Below, piece after piece: positions 1-9,607 of a stretch of 64,000 nucleotides of DNA. A program made the translations under genes and the position numbers. The notes under the pieces are model-generated. The model did no database searches. It was not told where the DNA came from and worked only from the letters and a program-made list of their open reading frames with translations. The stretch is from Clostridium sp. 1001275B_160808_H3 (lineage in GTDB: Bacteria > Bacillota > Clostridia > Clostridiales > Clostridiaceae). The DNA lies in contig NZ_JADNAT010000011.1 in the NCBI RefSeq assembly GCF_015550425.1, forward strand, positions 1-64,000, in the 5' to 3' direction. Position 1 is the first letter of the stretch. The number at the start of each line of letters is the position of its first letter.

Positions 1-21
1 ATTTATTTAATTATATAAAAA

Positions 22-70
22 ATACCTATAGCCATAAACCCTTTTATTTAAGTGTCTAGTCTATAGGTAT
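22..70 (-). terminator. Terminator-like inverted repeat facing the minus strand
   Basis: Two perfect 10-base arms, ATACCTATAG (22-31) and CTATAGGTAT (61-70), enclose a loop of 29 bases. On the minus strand the second arm runs into a T-tract (complement of 17-22), the layout of an intrinsic terminator for a leftward transcript. No leftward gene was recognised just to its right, so it could end a small RNA or belong to a neighbour outside the window. The long loop lowers confidence. Confidence 0.35.
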
Positions 71-643
71 CAGTTTAAAACGCGAGCCCCTTTAAAGTTG
101 TTATTTTTATTTATCTAAAAGGTTTTTTATGTAAATATTCATAAAAAGGTTTCCTAATTTATGATTAATTATTAATTAGAATTTGTATATTAAATATTTT
201 ACAAAACAGCAGAATTAAACTTAAATTTGCACAATGTTTTCTCAAATATAAGAAAGAGGTGAAAAAATAAAATAATTTTAATTTCTTATTAAATATAATT
301 CAACAAATATTTTAAAATAATATCGACATAAATATTAAAATAATTTTCTATTTTTTTTAGCTTTCTATAGTTAAATATAATGAATTTTTAAATGATAAGA
401 AAAATATTAAGATATTATGTAGAAAATAATCGAAAAATAAGATTTGAATTGCTGAAATTAAAAAATTCATAAAAATATAATGGGTATTTTTAATGAAATT
501 ATTATAGAAAAATAATTCATATTAAACTATAATAGAAATATGGTGAATTTTTCATAAATAACCTAATTAAGAAAAAGAAATAAAAGTAGCTGTTTGTAAA
601 TTAAACTTGAGAATTGAAGAATGTTGTTGTAGGGAGAGGGATT
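71..643. other. Long non-coding region upstream of the flagellar operon
   Basis: About 570 bases of very AT-rich DNA hold no convincing gene. A TATAAT at 528-533 could be a -10 element for the flagellar operon and would give a leader of roughly 100 bases, but no good -35 lies 16-18 bases upstream. No sigma-28 consensus (TAAA with GCCGATAA) was seen. Related clostridia control this operon through a long leader, so the length is suggestive, but I could not recognise a riboswitch here. Confidence 0.4.
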
Positions 644-1039
644 ATGAATATAAATAATGATAGTTCAATGCAATTTATAAAATTAGGATTGGATGCATCT
701 GCATTAAGAGAAAAAGTAATTGCAAATAATATGGCAAATATAAATACTAAGGATTTTAAGAAATCATATGTTTCTTTTGAAGATAATCTAACAAAAGCAA
801 CTGAAGAGTTTTCTTTAAAGAAAACTAAAAAAGGGCATTTAAATGGAGAATTAAACAATTCTTTAATTAGTGTTAAACAAGATAAAAGTACTAGTATGAG
901 AACTGATGGAAATAATGTTGATATGGATTTAGAAAAAGTAAATCAAGCAGCAAACACATTAATGTATAATGCATTAATAACTCAAGCAAATTCAAAATTA
1001 AATATGACTAAGAGTGTTATATCAGGAGGAAGTAGATAG
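644..1039 (+). CDS. flgB: Flagellar basal-body rod protein FlgB
   Basis: Proximal rod subunit of the flagellar basal body, exported by the flagellar type III system. The 131-residue product has the conserved N-terminal rod motif, here ANNMANINT, followed by a phenylalanine-rich stretch, and a C-terminal helix typical of rod/hook proteins. The ATG at 644 is preferred to an upstream in-frame TTG at 614 because the purine-rich AGGGAGAGGG lies just before it. First gene of the operon; flgC starts 2 bases after its stop. Confidence 0.93.
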   Translation: MNINNDSSMQFIKLGLDASALREKVIANNMANINTKDFKKSYVSFEDNLTKATEEFSLKKTKKGHLNGELNNSLISVKQDKSTSMRTDGNNVDMDLEKVNQAANTLMYNALITQANSKLNMTKSVISGGSR

Positions 1040-1041
1040 GG

Positions 1042-1446
1042 ATGGGAATATTTAATACTATGAGAATAAGTGCAAGTGGTCTTTCGGCGGAGAGGTTGAG
1101 GATGGATACGATAACATCTAATATAACTAATGCAACTACAACTAGAGGAGAAGATGGTAAACCTTACGTAAGAAAAATTGCGGTGTTTCAAGAAAATTTA
1201 GATGAGGCAAAAAAACTTAATGGAGTAAAAGCTGTTGGAATAGTTGATGATGAGTCGCCTCTAAAAAGTGTTTATGATCCTACTCATCCAGATGCAAATG
1301 AAGATGGGTATGTTACTATGCCAAATGTTAATTTACTTAATGAAATGGCTGATATAATATCAGCTTCTAGATCTTATGAGGCGAATATAGACACTTTGAA
1401 TGCTTCAAAAAGCATGTTTACTAAAACATTAGAGTTGGGAAGGTAG
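1042..1446 (+). CDS. flgC: Flagellar basal-body rod protein FlgC
   Basis: Rod subunit that stacks on FlgB. The 134-residue protein starts with the family signature ([16 protein letters not shown]) and ends with the common C-terminal rod/hook helix, which contains ASRSYEANI. The ribosome binding site AGGAGGA lies inside the end of flgB, so translation of the two genes is probably coupled. Length is normal for the family. Confidence 0.95.
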   Translation: MGIFNTMRISASGLSAERLRMDTITSNITNATTTRGEDGKPYVRKIAVFQENLDEAKKLNGVKAVGIVDDESPLKSVYDPTHPDANEDGYVTMPNVNLLNEMADIISASRSYEANIDTLNASKSMFTKTLELGR

Positions 1447-1455
1447 AAATAAATT

Positions 1456-1758
1456 ATGATAGTTAATAACTTTATTCCAAGTGAAAAGATTTTTGAAAGC
1501 AATATTAATACCAATAATATTAAGACAAGCCCTTCAGAAAAGAATTTTCAAAGTGCTTTAAAGGATAGTTTGGATAATTTAAATGAGAAACAAATTAATG
1601 CAGATAATATGACAAATGATTTTATTTCAGGAAAAGATGTTGAAGTTCATGAAATGATGCTAAGCATGGAGGAAGCTAAAATGTCACTTCAATTAGCAAT
1701 TCAAGTAAGAAATAAAGTTGTTGAAGCAGTACAAGAATTAACAAGAATGCAATTGTAA
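1456..1758 (+). CDS. fliE: Flagellar hook-basal body complex protein FliE
   Basis: Small adaptor (100 aa) that joins the MS-ring to the rod. The C-terminal half carries the conserved FliE region with EVHEMMLSMEEAKMSL and ends in VRNKVVEAVQELTRMQL, the usual family terminus. The N-terminal 35 residues are Asn/Ser-rich and poorly conserved, as is common. It sits between flgC and fliF, its standard position in Firmicutes. Confidence 0.93.
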   Translation: MIVNNFIPSEKIFESNINTNNIKTSPSEKNFQSALKDSLDNLNEKQINADNMTNDFISGKDVEVHEMMLSMEEAKMSLQLAIQVRNKVVEAVQELTRMQL

Positions 1759-1779
1759 TTATGGTAAGGAGTGCTATTA

Positions 1780-3342
1780 ATGGATAAGCTTAAGGAAAGC
1801 TTCAGTAAGCTGTGGGGGAAGTTTAAGTCATTTAGTAAAGGAATAAGAATTGCAATAATAGCAGCGCTGGTTACATTTATTATTGCTATAGGGTCTTTAT
1901 TTTTTTACAATTCGGCTAATAAATATAAGGTTTTGTTTTCTAATTTAGATGCAAGTGATGCACAACTTGTAACAAATAAATTAAAAGAGAAAAAAGTTGA
2001 TATGAAAATTGAAGGTGAAACAATAATGGTTCCAAAGGAATCAGTAGATGAGCTAAGGCTTGAATTAGCTCCTGAACTTTCAGATGGAAGTAAAGGTTAT
2101 GAATTAATGGATACTGGAAACTCATTTGGAATGACTGATGAAGAATTTAAATTAAAAAAATTAAGAATGCAACAAGGAGAATTAGAAAAAACTATAAAAA
2201 GTTTTCCTCAAATTGATACAGTAAGAGTACATATAACACCTTCAAAGGATTCTGTTTTTGTAGAAGATAAGGAACCAGGAAAGGCAGCTGTTTATTTAAA
2301 ACTTGTTCCGGGTAATAAGTTAGGTAAAGAACAAGTGGAATCGATTGTTGCGTTAGTTTCAGGAAGTACTGAAAATGTCCCTAAGGAGAATATTGAAGTA
2401 ATAGATGATAATATGAATCTTTTAACTAAAGGTTTAAATAATTCAGATGGAACAGAAGTAAGCTCTGAAACTATAGAAAAACAATTTGATTTAGAAAAAA
2501 AATATGAAGAAGACATACAAAAATCAATTATTGATCTTTTAGAACCTGTAGTAGGGAAAAATAAAGTTAAAAGTTCTGTAAATGTCGATTTAGATTTTGA
2601 TTCTAAGCAAAAAACAGAAACAACTATAGATCCTAATAAGGTTATTGTTAGCCAGCAAACTATAAAAGAAAATAATGGAACAGGCACAGGAGAAAATAGC
2701 GGTGGTCCTGTAGATAATAACATGGGAAATACTATAGATGATGGTAGCACAGGAAATAATTCTTCAAGAGAAGAGGTAAGCACTAACTATGAAAGTGGAA
2801 AAACAGAAACTAAAACTATAAGTGCTCCAGGAGAAGTTAAAAGATTAACTGCTTCTGTTTTCATTGATGGGAATATAGCAGGAAATGTACAAACAGCTAT
2901 AGAAAAATCTGTTGCTAATGCAATTGGACTTAATACGGAAAGAGGAGATAGTGTATCAGTAGTTGGTATGACTTTCGATCCAGTGACAAAGGAAGAAGCA
3001 CAAAAGGAATTTGATGATATAAATGAATTATTAGCAAAAGAAAATAGAAATAAAATGATAATTTATTCAGTTTTAGGATTATTGGGACTTATTATTATAA
3101 TAGTAATTTTAATTTTAGTAAGAAGGAAATCTAAAAATAATAAAGAAGATAAAGAAAACTTATTAGATGTTGTTATAGATGACAGATTAACTAATGAGAA
3201 TACTGAAACTATGTCTTCAATTAATTTTGAAACTATAAATCCAAAGGCACATATAGAAAATGAAATAAAGCAATATGCAACTGAAAAACCAGATCAAGTA
3301 GCAGATATAGTAAAATCCTGGTTAGCTGAGAATGAGAGGTGA
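1780..3342 (+). CDS. fliF: Flagellar MS-ring protein FliF
   Basis: Builds the membrane MS-ring of the basal body. The 520-residue product has a first membrane helix at about residues 22-44, the YscJ/FliF periplasmic ring-building domains (with GYELMDTGNSFG near residue 108), a low-complexity Gly/Asn/Thr linker near 300-325, and a second membrane helix near 428-452. The C-terminal tail ends in DIVKSWLAEN, the FliG-binding motif. ATG 1780 is chosen over the in-frame GTG at 1771 because TAAGGAG (1764-1770) is correctly spaced for the ATG. Confidence 0.95.
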   Translation: MDKLKESFSKLWGKFKSFSKGIRIAIIAALVTFIIAIGSLFFYNSANKYKVLFSNLDASDAQLVTNKLKEKKVDMKIEGETIMVPKESVDELRLELAPELSDGSKGYELMDTGNSFGMTDEEFKLKKLRMQQGELEKTIKSFPQIDTVRVHITPSKDSVFVEDKEPGKAAVYLKLVPGNKLGKEQVESIVALVSGSTENVPKENIEVIDDNMNLLTKGLNNSDGTEVSSETIEKQFDLEKKYEEDIQKSIIDLLEPVVGKNKVKSSVNVDLDFDSKQKTETTIDPNKVIVSQQTIKENNGTGTGENSGGPVDNNMGNTIDDGSTGNNSSREEVSTNYESGKTETKTISAPGEVKRLTASVFIDGNIAGNVQTAIEKSVANAIGLNTERGDSVSVVGMTFDPVTKEEAQKEFDDINELLAKENRNKMIIYSVLGLLGLIIIIVILILVRRKSKNNKEDKENLLDVVIDDRLTNENTETMSSINFETINPKAHIENEIKQYATEKPDQVADIVKSWLAENER

Positions 3343-3346
3343 TAAT

Positions 3347-4363
3347 ATGGCAAGAGATTTAGCAAAATTAAACGGAGTACAAAAGGCAGCTATATTGTTT
3401 ATAACACTTGGGCCTGAAGCCTCATCAGCAATTTTGAAGAAGCTTCCAGAACCGGAAATACAAAAGATAACGTATGAAATTGCTAATATATCGTCTGTTA
3501 CGGCTGAACAAAGACAGATTATTCTAGATGAATTTTTAGAAATGAATAAGGCCAGAGATTATATTATAGAAGGTGGAATAGAGTATGCAAGAACTTTATT
3601 ATCAAAGGCTTTGGGAACTCAAAGAGCAAATGAAATTTTAGGTAAGGTTACAGAAGCAACTCAGCAATATAGGCCATTTTCAATTGCAAGAAAGGCAGAT
3701 GCTCATCAACTATTGAATGTAATTAGCTATGAACATCCACAAACAATAGCTTTGATATTATGTTATCTTCAACCAGATAAGGCTGCACAAGTTTTAGCTG
3801 AATTACCTGAAGATACTCAAAGTGAAGTAGCTTATAGAATAGCAACTATGAGCAATACTTCTCCAATGGTAATTAAAGAAATTGAAAAAGTACTTGAAAG
3901 TAAATTAAGTACTGTTGTTAGAAGTGAAATGACTTCACTTGGTGGAGTTGAAACTTTGGTAGATATTTTAAATCAAGTTGATAGAACTACAGAAAAGAAT
4001 ATTACTGAAAGCTTAGAAAGAGAAGATGCAGAACTTGCAGATATTGTTAAAAGCTCAATGTTTGTATTTGAAGATATTATTACTCTTGATGATGTATCTA
4101 TTCAAAGGATTCTTAGAGAAGTTGATGGAAAAGAACTTGCACTTGCGCTTAAAGGATGTTCAGATGAGGTTGCAAATTGTGTTTATAGAAATCAATCTAA
4201 GAGAGCAGCAGCTTCACTTAAGGAGGATATGGAATTCTTAGGTCCAGTTAGACTTATGGATGTTGAAAAAGCACAACAAAAAATTGTTTCAATAATAAGA
4301 AGATTAGATGATGCTCAAGAAATAATAATTTCAAGAGGTGGAGAAGATGCAATTATCCTATAA
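3347..4363 (+). CDS. fliG: Flagellar motor switch protein FliG
   Basis: Rotor protein (338 aa) linking the MS-ring to the C-ring and carrying the torque-generating charged helix. The N-terminal domain includes LNGVQKAAILFITLGPE; the middle carries the EHPQTIALIL motif (EHPQ) that contacts FliM; the C-terminal part has the alternating charged residues typical of FliGC. ATG 3347 follows GAGAGGTGAT and is preferred to the in-frame ATG at 3332, which overlaps fliF. FliM and FliN, its usual partners, are not in this window. Confidence 0.96.
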   Translation: MARDLAKLNGVQKAAILFITLGPEASSAILKKLPEPEIQKITYEIANISSVTAEQRQIILDEFLEMNKARDYIIEGGIEYARTLLSKALGTQRANEILGKVTEATQQYRPFSIARKADAHQLLNVISYEHPQTIALILCYLQPDKAAQVLAELPEDTQSEVAYRIATMSNTSPMVIKEIEKVLESKLSTVVRSEMTSLGGVETLVDILNQVDRTTEKNITESLEREDAELADIVKSSMFVFEDIITLDDVSIQRILREVDGKELALALKGCSDEVANCVYRNQSKRAAASLKEDMEFLGPVRLMDVEKAQQKIVSIIRRLDDAQEIIISRGGEDAIIL

Positions 4364-5105
4364 TCTTATAAAAAGTGACTCTGCTTTAGAAGTTTCTAAA
4401 AAAAAGATAGAAACTAATTATGTAAGTAAAGTAGAAGTTGTAGAAGAGAATAAAGAAAAAGATATGAAATCTATTGAAGCAGAAATTAGAAAAAGCTATG
4501 AGAGCTTAGGAGCCAGTATTATAAAAAAGGCTAAAAGAGAAGCAGAAGCACTACTTATGAAAAGTAGAAAAACTGCTGTTGAAATTGAAAAAACTTCTTA
4601 TGAAGAAGGGTATGCACAAGGCAAAGAAAATGGTTTTGAAGATGGATATAAAGAAGGATTACAAAAAGCTAAGTTAGAAACTGAAGAAAAGGTAAGAGAA
4701 AATATAAAAAAGTCAGAAAAAATATTAGAATCTGCAAATAATGAATATAGAGAATATTTAAAACTGAAAGAAAAAGATATTATAAATATAGCTTTTGAAA
4801 TGGCATCTATAATAGTTAGAAAAGAGTTCCAACAACCTGAAAGTATATTGCCTTTATTAGAAGAAGTTTTAAATGAAGCTAAGGGTGAAGAAAATATAAT
4901 AATAAAATGTAATACAGTTCATGTAAAAGCAATTGAAGATAAAGTTGATTACTTTAAAAAAGTATATGCAATAAAAGGTGAAATATTTATTATTGAAGAT
5001 CCTTTAATGGAAAATGGAAATGCCATAGTCGAGAAAAATACAGGGAAAGCTATTATTGGGTTAGATATTGGATTAGAAAAACTTGAAGAAGCTTTATTTA
5101 AATAG
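4347..5105 (+). CDS. fliH: Flagellar assembly protein FliH
   Basis: Stator-like regulator of the export ATPase FliI. The 252-residue protein is highly charged and coiled-coil rich, with a glycine-spaced helix (EEGYAQGKENGFEDGYKEG region, roughly residues 87-108) that is typical of FliH. The ATG at 4347 overlaps the end of fliG by 17 bases and follows GAGGTGGAG; the upstream in-frame GTG at 4338 is less likely. It directly precedes fliI. Confidence 0.9.
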   Translation: MQLSYNLIKSDSALEVSKKKIETNYVSKVEVVEENKEKDMKSIEAEIRKSYESLGASIIKKAKREAEALLMKSRKTAVEIEKTSYEEGYAQGKENGFEDGYKEGLQKAKLETEEKVRENIKKSEKILESANNEYREYLKLKEKDIINIAFEMASIIVRKEFQQPESILPLLEEVLNEAKGEENIIIKCNTVHVKAIEDKVDYFKKVYAIKGEIFIIEDPLMENGNAIVEKNTGKAIIGLDIGLEKLEEALFK

Positions 5106-5120
5106 TAAGTAGGTGAAAAT

Positions 5121-6431
5121 ATGATAAATGTAGATTTTGATTTATTAAATAGAAAAATTAAAGAAGTAAATACTTGCTATTTAGAAGGAACAGTTAAACA
5201 AGTAATAGGATTAACAATCGAAGTTCAAGGGGTTAAAGCTTTTGTTGGAGAACTTTGTACTATATATAATCTAGAAAATCAACCAATTAAATGTGAAGTA
5301 GTTGGGTTTAGAGAAGATGCAGTACTTTTAATGCCTCTAGGAGAACTTATAGGAATATCTCCGGGATGTAGAGTAGTTCCAGAAAGAAGACCTTTAGAGG
5401 TAAGGTGTTCAGATGATTTACTAGGCAAAATACTTGATGGATTAGGTAATCCACTTCAAGGGGATGAGATTTTTCAAGGGGAAGGATATCCTCTTGAAAA
5501 TCAACCTCCAGATCCATTAACAAGAAGGCGAATAACAGAAATTCTCCCAACTGGAGTAAGAGCTATAGATGGATTTTTAACTGTAGGTGAAGGACAGAGA
5601 ATTGGTATATTTGCTGGTTCTGGCGTAGGAAAAAGTACTACACTTGGAATGATAGCAAGGGAGGCTGAAGCCGATATTAATGTAATTTCTTTAATTGGAG
5701 AAAGAGGAAGAGAAGTTTTAGAGTTTATAGAAAAGGATTTAGGTCCGGAAGGTATGAAAAAATCTATTGTTGTATGTGCAACATCAGATAAACCAGCTTT
5801 AATAAGAATTAAAGGTGCATTAACAGCAACAGCTATAGCAGAATATTTTAGAGATAAAGGGAAAAAAGTTATATTGATGATGGATTCGGTAACTAGATTT
5901 GCCATGGCACAAAGAGAAGTTGGTTTGGCCATAGGAGAACCACCGGCACAAAAAGGATATACACCATCTGTATTTGCTAAATTGCCTAAACTTATGGAAA
6001 GACCAGGTACATCTGATAAAGGATCTATAACAGCTTTTTATACAGTTTTAGTTGATGGTGATGATTTTAATGAGCCAATTGCAGATGCTGTAAGAGGTAT
6101 ATTAGATGGACATATAGTTTTATCAAGAGCTTTAGCACATAAGAATCATTATCCTGCTATAGATATTTTGAATAGTATTAGTAGACTTATGCCTAGTATT
6201 GCTACTGATATTCATAAGGAAGCTGCATCAATGGGAAGAGATTTACTTGCAACATATAAAGATGCTGAGGATTTAATAAATTTAGGTGCTTACGTAAAGG
6301 GAAGTAATAAAAAGATAGACTTATCAATTCAATATAATGATAGATTAAATGGCTATTTAAAACAAGGAATTGAAGAAAAATCTGATTTTAACACTTCTTT
6401 AGAAAAACTTATTTCTATGTTTAGAAATTAA
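5121..6431 (+). CDS. fliI: Flagellum-specific ATPase FliI
   Basis: Hexameric ATPase of the flagellar export apparatus, related to the F1 beta subunit. The 436-residue product has the N-terminal barrel, a Walker A motif GSGVGKS at residues 166-172, GERGREV shortly after, and a Walker B strand in VILMMDSVTRFAMAQREVG. The sequence PPAQKGYTPSVF is the signature of type III secretion ATPases. Preceded by a TAGGTGA-type ribosome binding site. Confidence 0.97.
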   Translation: MINVDFDLLNRKIKEVNTCYLEGTVKQVIGLTIEVQGVKAFVGELCTIYNLENQPIKCEVVGFREDAVLLMPLGELIGISPGCRVVPERRPLEVRCSDDLLGKILDGLGNPLQGDEIFQGEGYPLENQPPDPLTRRRITEILPTGVRAIDGFLTVGEGQRIGIFAGSGVGKSTTLGMIAREAEADINVISLIGERGREVLEFIEKDLGPEGMKKSIVVCATSDKPALIRIKGALTATAIAEYFRDKGKKVILMMDSVTRFAMAQREVGLAIGEPPAQKGYTPSVFAKLPKLMERPGTSDKGSITAFYTVLVDGDDFNEPIADAVRGILDGHIVLSRALAHKNHYPAIDILNSISRLMPSIATDIHKEAASMGRDLLATYKDAEDLINLGAYVKGSNKKIDLSIQYNDRLNGYLKQGIEEKSDFNTSLEKLISMFRN

Positions 6432-6445
6432 AAGGAAGGCTCAAA

Positions 6446-6877
6446 ATGTCGGGAAATTTTAAATTTAGATTAGAAAAACTTCTTGAAATAAGAACAGAAA
6501 AGGAAGAAGAAAGCAAAAGATTATTTACTAAGACTGAAAGAGAAAAACAAAAAACAGAAGAAAAGTTAAATAATCTTAAATTTAATTATGATAAATACAG
6601 TGGAATAAATAAAGGCGAAAGCCTTGTATATCAAAAAATTAAAAGAAACTATTTATTTGCTTTAGATAAAGGAATTACAGAAACAGAAAAAGATTTAACT
6701 ATAAAATTAAAAGAACTTGATATAAGAAGAGAAGATTTATTGAAAAAGCAGATAGAAAGAAAAACTGTTGATATATTAAAAGAAAGAAAATCCTTAGAAT
6801 TTTATAAAGAAGAAGAAAGAAAAGATCAAATATTTAATGACGAACTTGCTTTATATGCATACATGAGAAAGCATTGA
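6446..6877 (+). CDS. fliJ: Flagellar export protein FliJ
   Basis: Small coiled-coil protein (143 aa) that acts as the central stalk of the FliI hexamer and escorts export chaperones. The sequence is almost entirely charged helix, starting with FKFRLEKLLEIRTEKEEE, the usual FliJ opening. Identification rests on this start, the size and its place between fliI and fliK; the family is poorly conserved elsewhere. Confidence 0.85.
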   Translation: MSGNFKFRLEKLLEIRTEKEEESKRLFTKTEREKQKTEEKLNNLKFNYDKYSGINKGESLVYQKIKRNYLFALDKGITETEKDLTIKLKELDIRREDLLKKQIERKTVDILKERKSLEFYKEEERKDQIFNDELALYAYMRKH

Positions 6878-6894
6878 AAGGAGGTGAGTAAAGA

Positions 6895-8403
6895 GTGATA
6901 AATACAAAAATTCTGATTGATTTAGATAATAAGTTAAAGGATATAAAAACTATCTCAAAGAAAGAAGAATCTAAAAAAGAAGAAAAGGTAAATTCAGATT
7001 TTAAAGATTATCTTAATAAAGAAGTTGAAAATGATAATTCAAAGAGTTTAGCAAATAATACATCAGTACAAGAAAATAATAAAACTTATATTGGTAAAAA
7101 TGAGATTTCTGAGAATGAAGATAATGTGGAAAATATATTATCAGAGGTAGCTAATAAAATAGAAGAATTAATAGATAGTGGGAATTTTATAGAAAGTAAG
7201 GATTTTATAAAAAGCGAATCTGATATAGATGCTTTAAGTGAAATATTAATATTATTATCTAGACTTTTAAATAAAAATTTAAGTAATGAAAATTTAATTA
7301 CTACCGATAGTGAGGTTAATAGTTTAAATAATTCTAGCTTAGATAATATAGAAAATTTATTCTTAACATTATTTAATTCAAAAGAGGATACAAAAATAGC
7401 AGATCCTTTACAAGCTCTAGAATTACTAAGCAAAAGCAATAATAATTCAGATAATATTGATATTAAGGATTTACTAAGAGATTTAAAAGGGTCAACTAAT
7501 AGTATTTTAGAAGACATAAACTTAAATACTTTTGAGAGTAATACTATAGAGGATTATAAGGGTGAGTTATCAAATAAAATTATTTCTTTATTAGAATTAT
7601 TACCAAAAGAATCTATAGAAAAAATATCTTCTAGTATTAAAGAGAAAGACAAGCTTAAAATATTAAGTGCTTTGATATTACAAAAAGTAAATAATGAAGA
7701 TAATATTATAGAAGAAAGTACTAGTAATACAAGAGTAATTGTAAATGATAATGTTGTAGATAATAAGGCTAACTCATTGGATAAGAATTCAAATAAAGAT
7801 AAAAATCTAAATTATAATAATTCATTAAAACAAAATGCCTTAGATGAAAATAATGATGAAGATAAAATACTTTCTAAGATAATAGATAATGATAGTAAAG
7901 GATCATTTTCAAAAGTATTAAGCTATTATGATAAATTTAATAAAAATAATGTAGAAGTAATAAAAGAACCAATAGTTGTAAATAAGCAAACATTAGATTT
8001 AGATGTAATAAAAAATGTTAAGTTTATGATGAAAAATGCTGTTCAAGAATTAAAAGTTAAAATTTATCCTAAAGAGCTAGGAGAAATGACTATTAAAATC
8101 CTTTCAGAAGAAGGAATAATGAGAGCCGAGATAAAAGCAACTTCTAAGGAAACTTATAATTTATTAAATTCTAATTTACATGAGATAAAGAAAAGTTTAG
8201 TAGATCAAAATATTAAAATTCAAGAAGTAAATATAGGAATATATAATGAAGATACTACTTTCTTTAATGGAAAAGAAAATTCATCAGATAATTTTAGAAA
8301 TCAGCAAAGCAGAGATGATAATAATAATAATCCTATATTTATTGATGACGAAGAAATTAAAGAAGAATTACTTAATGAAAGTAATGTAAATTTATTAGCA
8401 TAG
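6895..8403 (+). CDS. fliK: Flagellar hook-length control protein FliK
   Basis: Secreted ruler that sets hook length and switches export specificity. The 502-residue product has a long low-complexity N-terminal region very rich in Asn, Asp, Ser and Lys, and a compact C-terminal Flg_hook domain (about residues 365-450) with LKVKIYPKELGEMTIKI, the conserved core. It starts at GTG 6895 behind an excellent AAAGGAGGTGA. A ruler would need to match the unusually bulky hook protein encoded downstream. Confidence 0.9.
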   Translation: MINTKILIDLDNKLKDIKTISKKEESKKEEKVNSDFKDYLNKEVENDNSKSLANNTSVQENNKTYIGKNEISENEDNVENILSEVANKIEELIDSGNFIESKDFIKSESDIDALSEILILLSRLLNKNLSNENLITTDSEVNSLNNSSLDNIENLFLTLFNSKEDTKIADPLQALELLSKSNNNSDNIDIKDLLRDLKGSTNSILEDINLNTFESNTIEDYKGELSNKIISLLELLPKESIEKISSSIKEKDKLKILSALILQKVNNEDNIIEESTSNTRVIVNDNVVDNKANSLDKNSNKDKNLNYNNSLKQNALDENNDEDKILSKIIDNDSKGSFSKVLSYYDKFNKNNVEVIKEPIVVNKQTLDLDVIKNVKFMMKNAVQELKVKIYPKELGEMTIKILSEEGIMRAEIKATSKETYNLLNSNLHEIKKSLVDQNIKIQEVNIGIYNEDTTFFNGKENSSDNFRNQQSRDDNNNNPIFIDDEEIKEELLNESNVNLLA

Positions 8404-8415
8404 GGGGAAAACTAA

Positions 8416-9108
8416 GTGTCTAATGTTATTAATAGCTATACAGGTACTAGAGCAACTGATAGAGGAACACAAATAGTTAAACCTGGACAAGATATGGATA
8501 AAAATGCATTTTTAACAATATTATCTGCAGAGTTGTCTAATATGGATCCAATGGGAAATAACGATTCTACTCAATATGTTACTCAAATGGCACAATTTGC
8601 TTCAATGGAGCAAATGACAAATTTAAATAGCACAATGTCTAGTTATGCAAATAATTCAATGGTTGGTAAAGGGGTAACTTTAAAGAGTGTTGATAATGCA
8701 GGGAATCCTTATACTGGAATTGTGAAATCTGTAACTTCTACATCAGGTAAAACAACGATTTCTGTGGAAGTTAATGAAAATGGAACTAATTCTTATAAGG
8801 ACTTTGATATAACAGATGTGCTTACTGTTTTAGATGTTCCTGATTATTCGTTACCATCAATTAATAATATTAATGGTAATATGTCATTTTTAGTTGCTTC
8901 TTCATTTATAGGAAAACATGTTGAATTAAGTGAGAAGGATTCAAAAGAAAATAATATTACTGGAGAAGTTTTAGGTGTACTAAAGGACCAAGGTGTAGTT
9001 AAGGTAAGAATTAAGTTACATGATTCGGATGAAATAAAAGAATTTACTTATGACAAGATAATTAAAGCTTCAAATAGTAGAGAAGAAATAAAGCTAGAGG
9101 AAGAGTAA
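8416..9108 (+). CDS. flgD: Hook assembly (capping) protein FlgD
   Basis: Scaffold that caps the growing hook. The 230-residue protein has the conserved N-terminal segment MDKNAFLTILSAELSNMDP and QYVTQMAQFASMEQM, which define FlgD. A beta-rich C-terminal region follows, longer than the minimal Bacillus FlgD. Start is GTG 8416 behind TAGGGGGAAA. It precedes a small flagellar gene and flgE, the standard clostridial order. Confidence 0.93.
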   Translation: MSNVINSYTGTRATDRGTQIVKPGQDMDKNAFLTILSAELSNMDPMGNNDSTQYVTQMAQFASMEQMTNLNSTMSSYANNSMVGKGVTLKSVDNAGNPYTGIVKSVTSTSGKTTISVEVNENGTNSYKDFDITDVLTVLDVPDYSLPSINNINGNMSFLVASSFIGKHVELSEKDSKENNITGEVLGVLKDQGVVKVRIKLHDSDEIKEFTYDKIIKASNSREEIKLEEE

Positions 9109-9144
9109 GAAGTAAATAATTAAATTATTAAAGTAGGTGATTTT

Positions 9145-9531
9145 TTGAGCTTTAGAGTTATAAATGGAAAAGCTTATCCTGTAGGTAATTTTCAGTTACC
9201 AAACGAAAGTGTAAATGGAAAAAATAATCACTATAAAAGTAAGTTTAATGACATTTTAAATGAAGCTATAAATAAAGGTAGTGAAGAATATACACTATCA
9301 AAACATGCAGCAGACAGATTAAAAGAAATTAATTTTACGGATAAAGATATGGAGCAAATTGCAAAAGGATTCAAAATGGCACAAGATAAAGGCTCTAAAA
9401 ATTCTGTAATGATATACAAAGATGTAGCTTTAATAGCTAGTATAGAAAATAAAACTGTAATAACAGCAATTGAAAAAGAAAGAGCTAAGGAAAATGTATT
9501 TACAAATGTTGATAGTGTTGTAATTTTATAA
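9145..9531 (+). CDS. Flagellar operon protein, TIGR02530 type
   Basis: A 128-residue soluble protein found between flgD and flgE in many Firmicutes. It carries LSKHAADRLKEINFTDKDMEQIAKGFKMAQDKG, centred on the conserved KHAxxRL helix, followed by a short beta region (SVMIYKDVALIASIENKTVITA). Its molecular role is not established as far as I know. It starts at TTG 9145 behind AAAGTAGGTGAT. Confidence 0.85.
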   Translation: MSFRVINGKAYPVGNFQLPNESVNGKNNHYKSKFNDILNEAINKGSEEYTLSKHAADRLKEINFTDKDMEQIAKGFKMAQDKGSKNSVMIYKDVALIASIENKTVITAIEKERAKENVFTNVDSVVIL

Positions 9532-9607
9532 GCTGGACCTATTTTAGGAGGCTTGATTCTTGCTGAATGACAGATGCAAGAAAAAATAAAGGGTTGGAGG
9601 TCAATTT

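Noticed and set aside
41..110. Possible c-di-GMP riboswitch upstream of flgB (short AACGCGAGCCCC)
   Set aside because: A class I riboswitch needs several paired motifs (such as GCAAAGCC and a tetraloop receptor) that I could not find; the match is limited to a few bases.
2292..2783. Leftward frame opposite fliF
   Set aside because: It is antisense to a conserved gene, has no ribosome site of its own and shows no family motif. The same applies to the other long frames opposite real genes.
9532..9607. Micro-ORF or regulatory hairpin between the small flagellar gene and flgE
   Set aside because: The TTG frame has only five codons and the hairpin has just seven pairs; there is no T-tract and no clear function.
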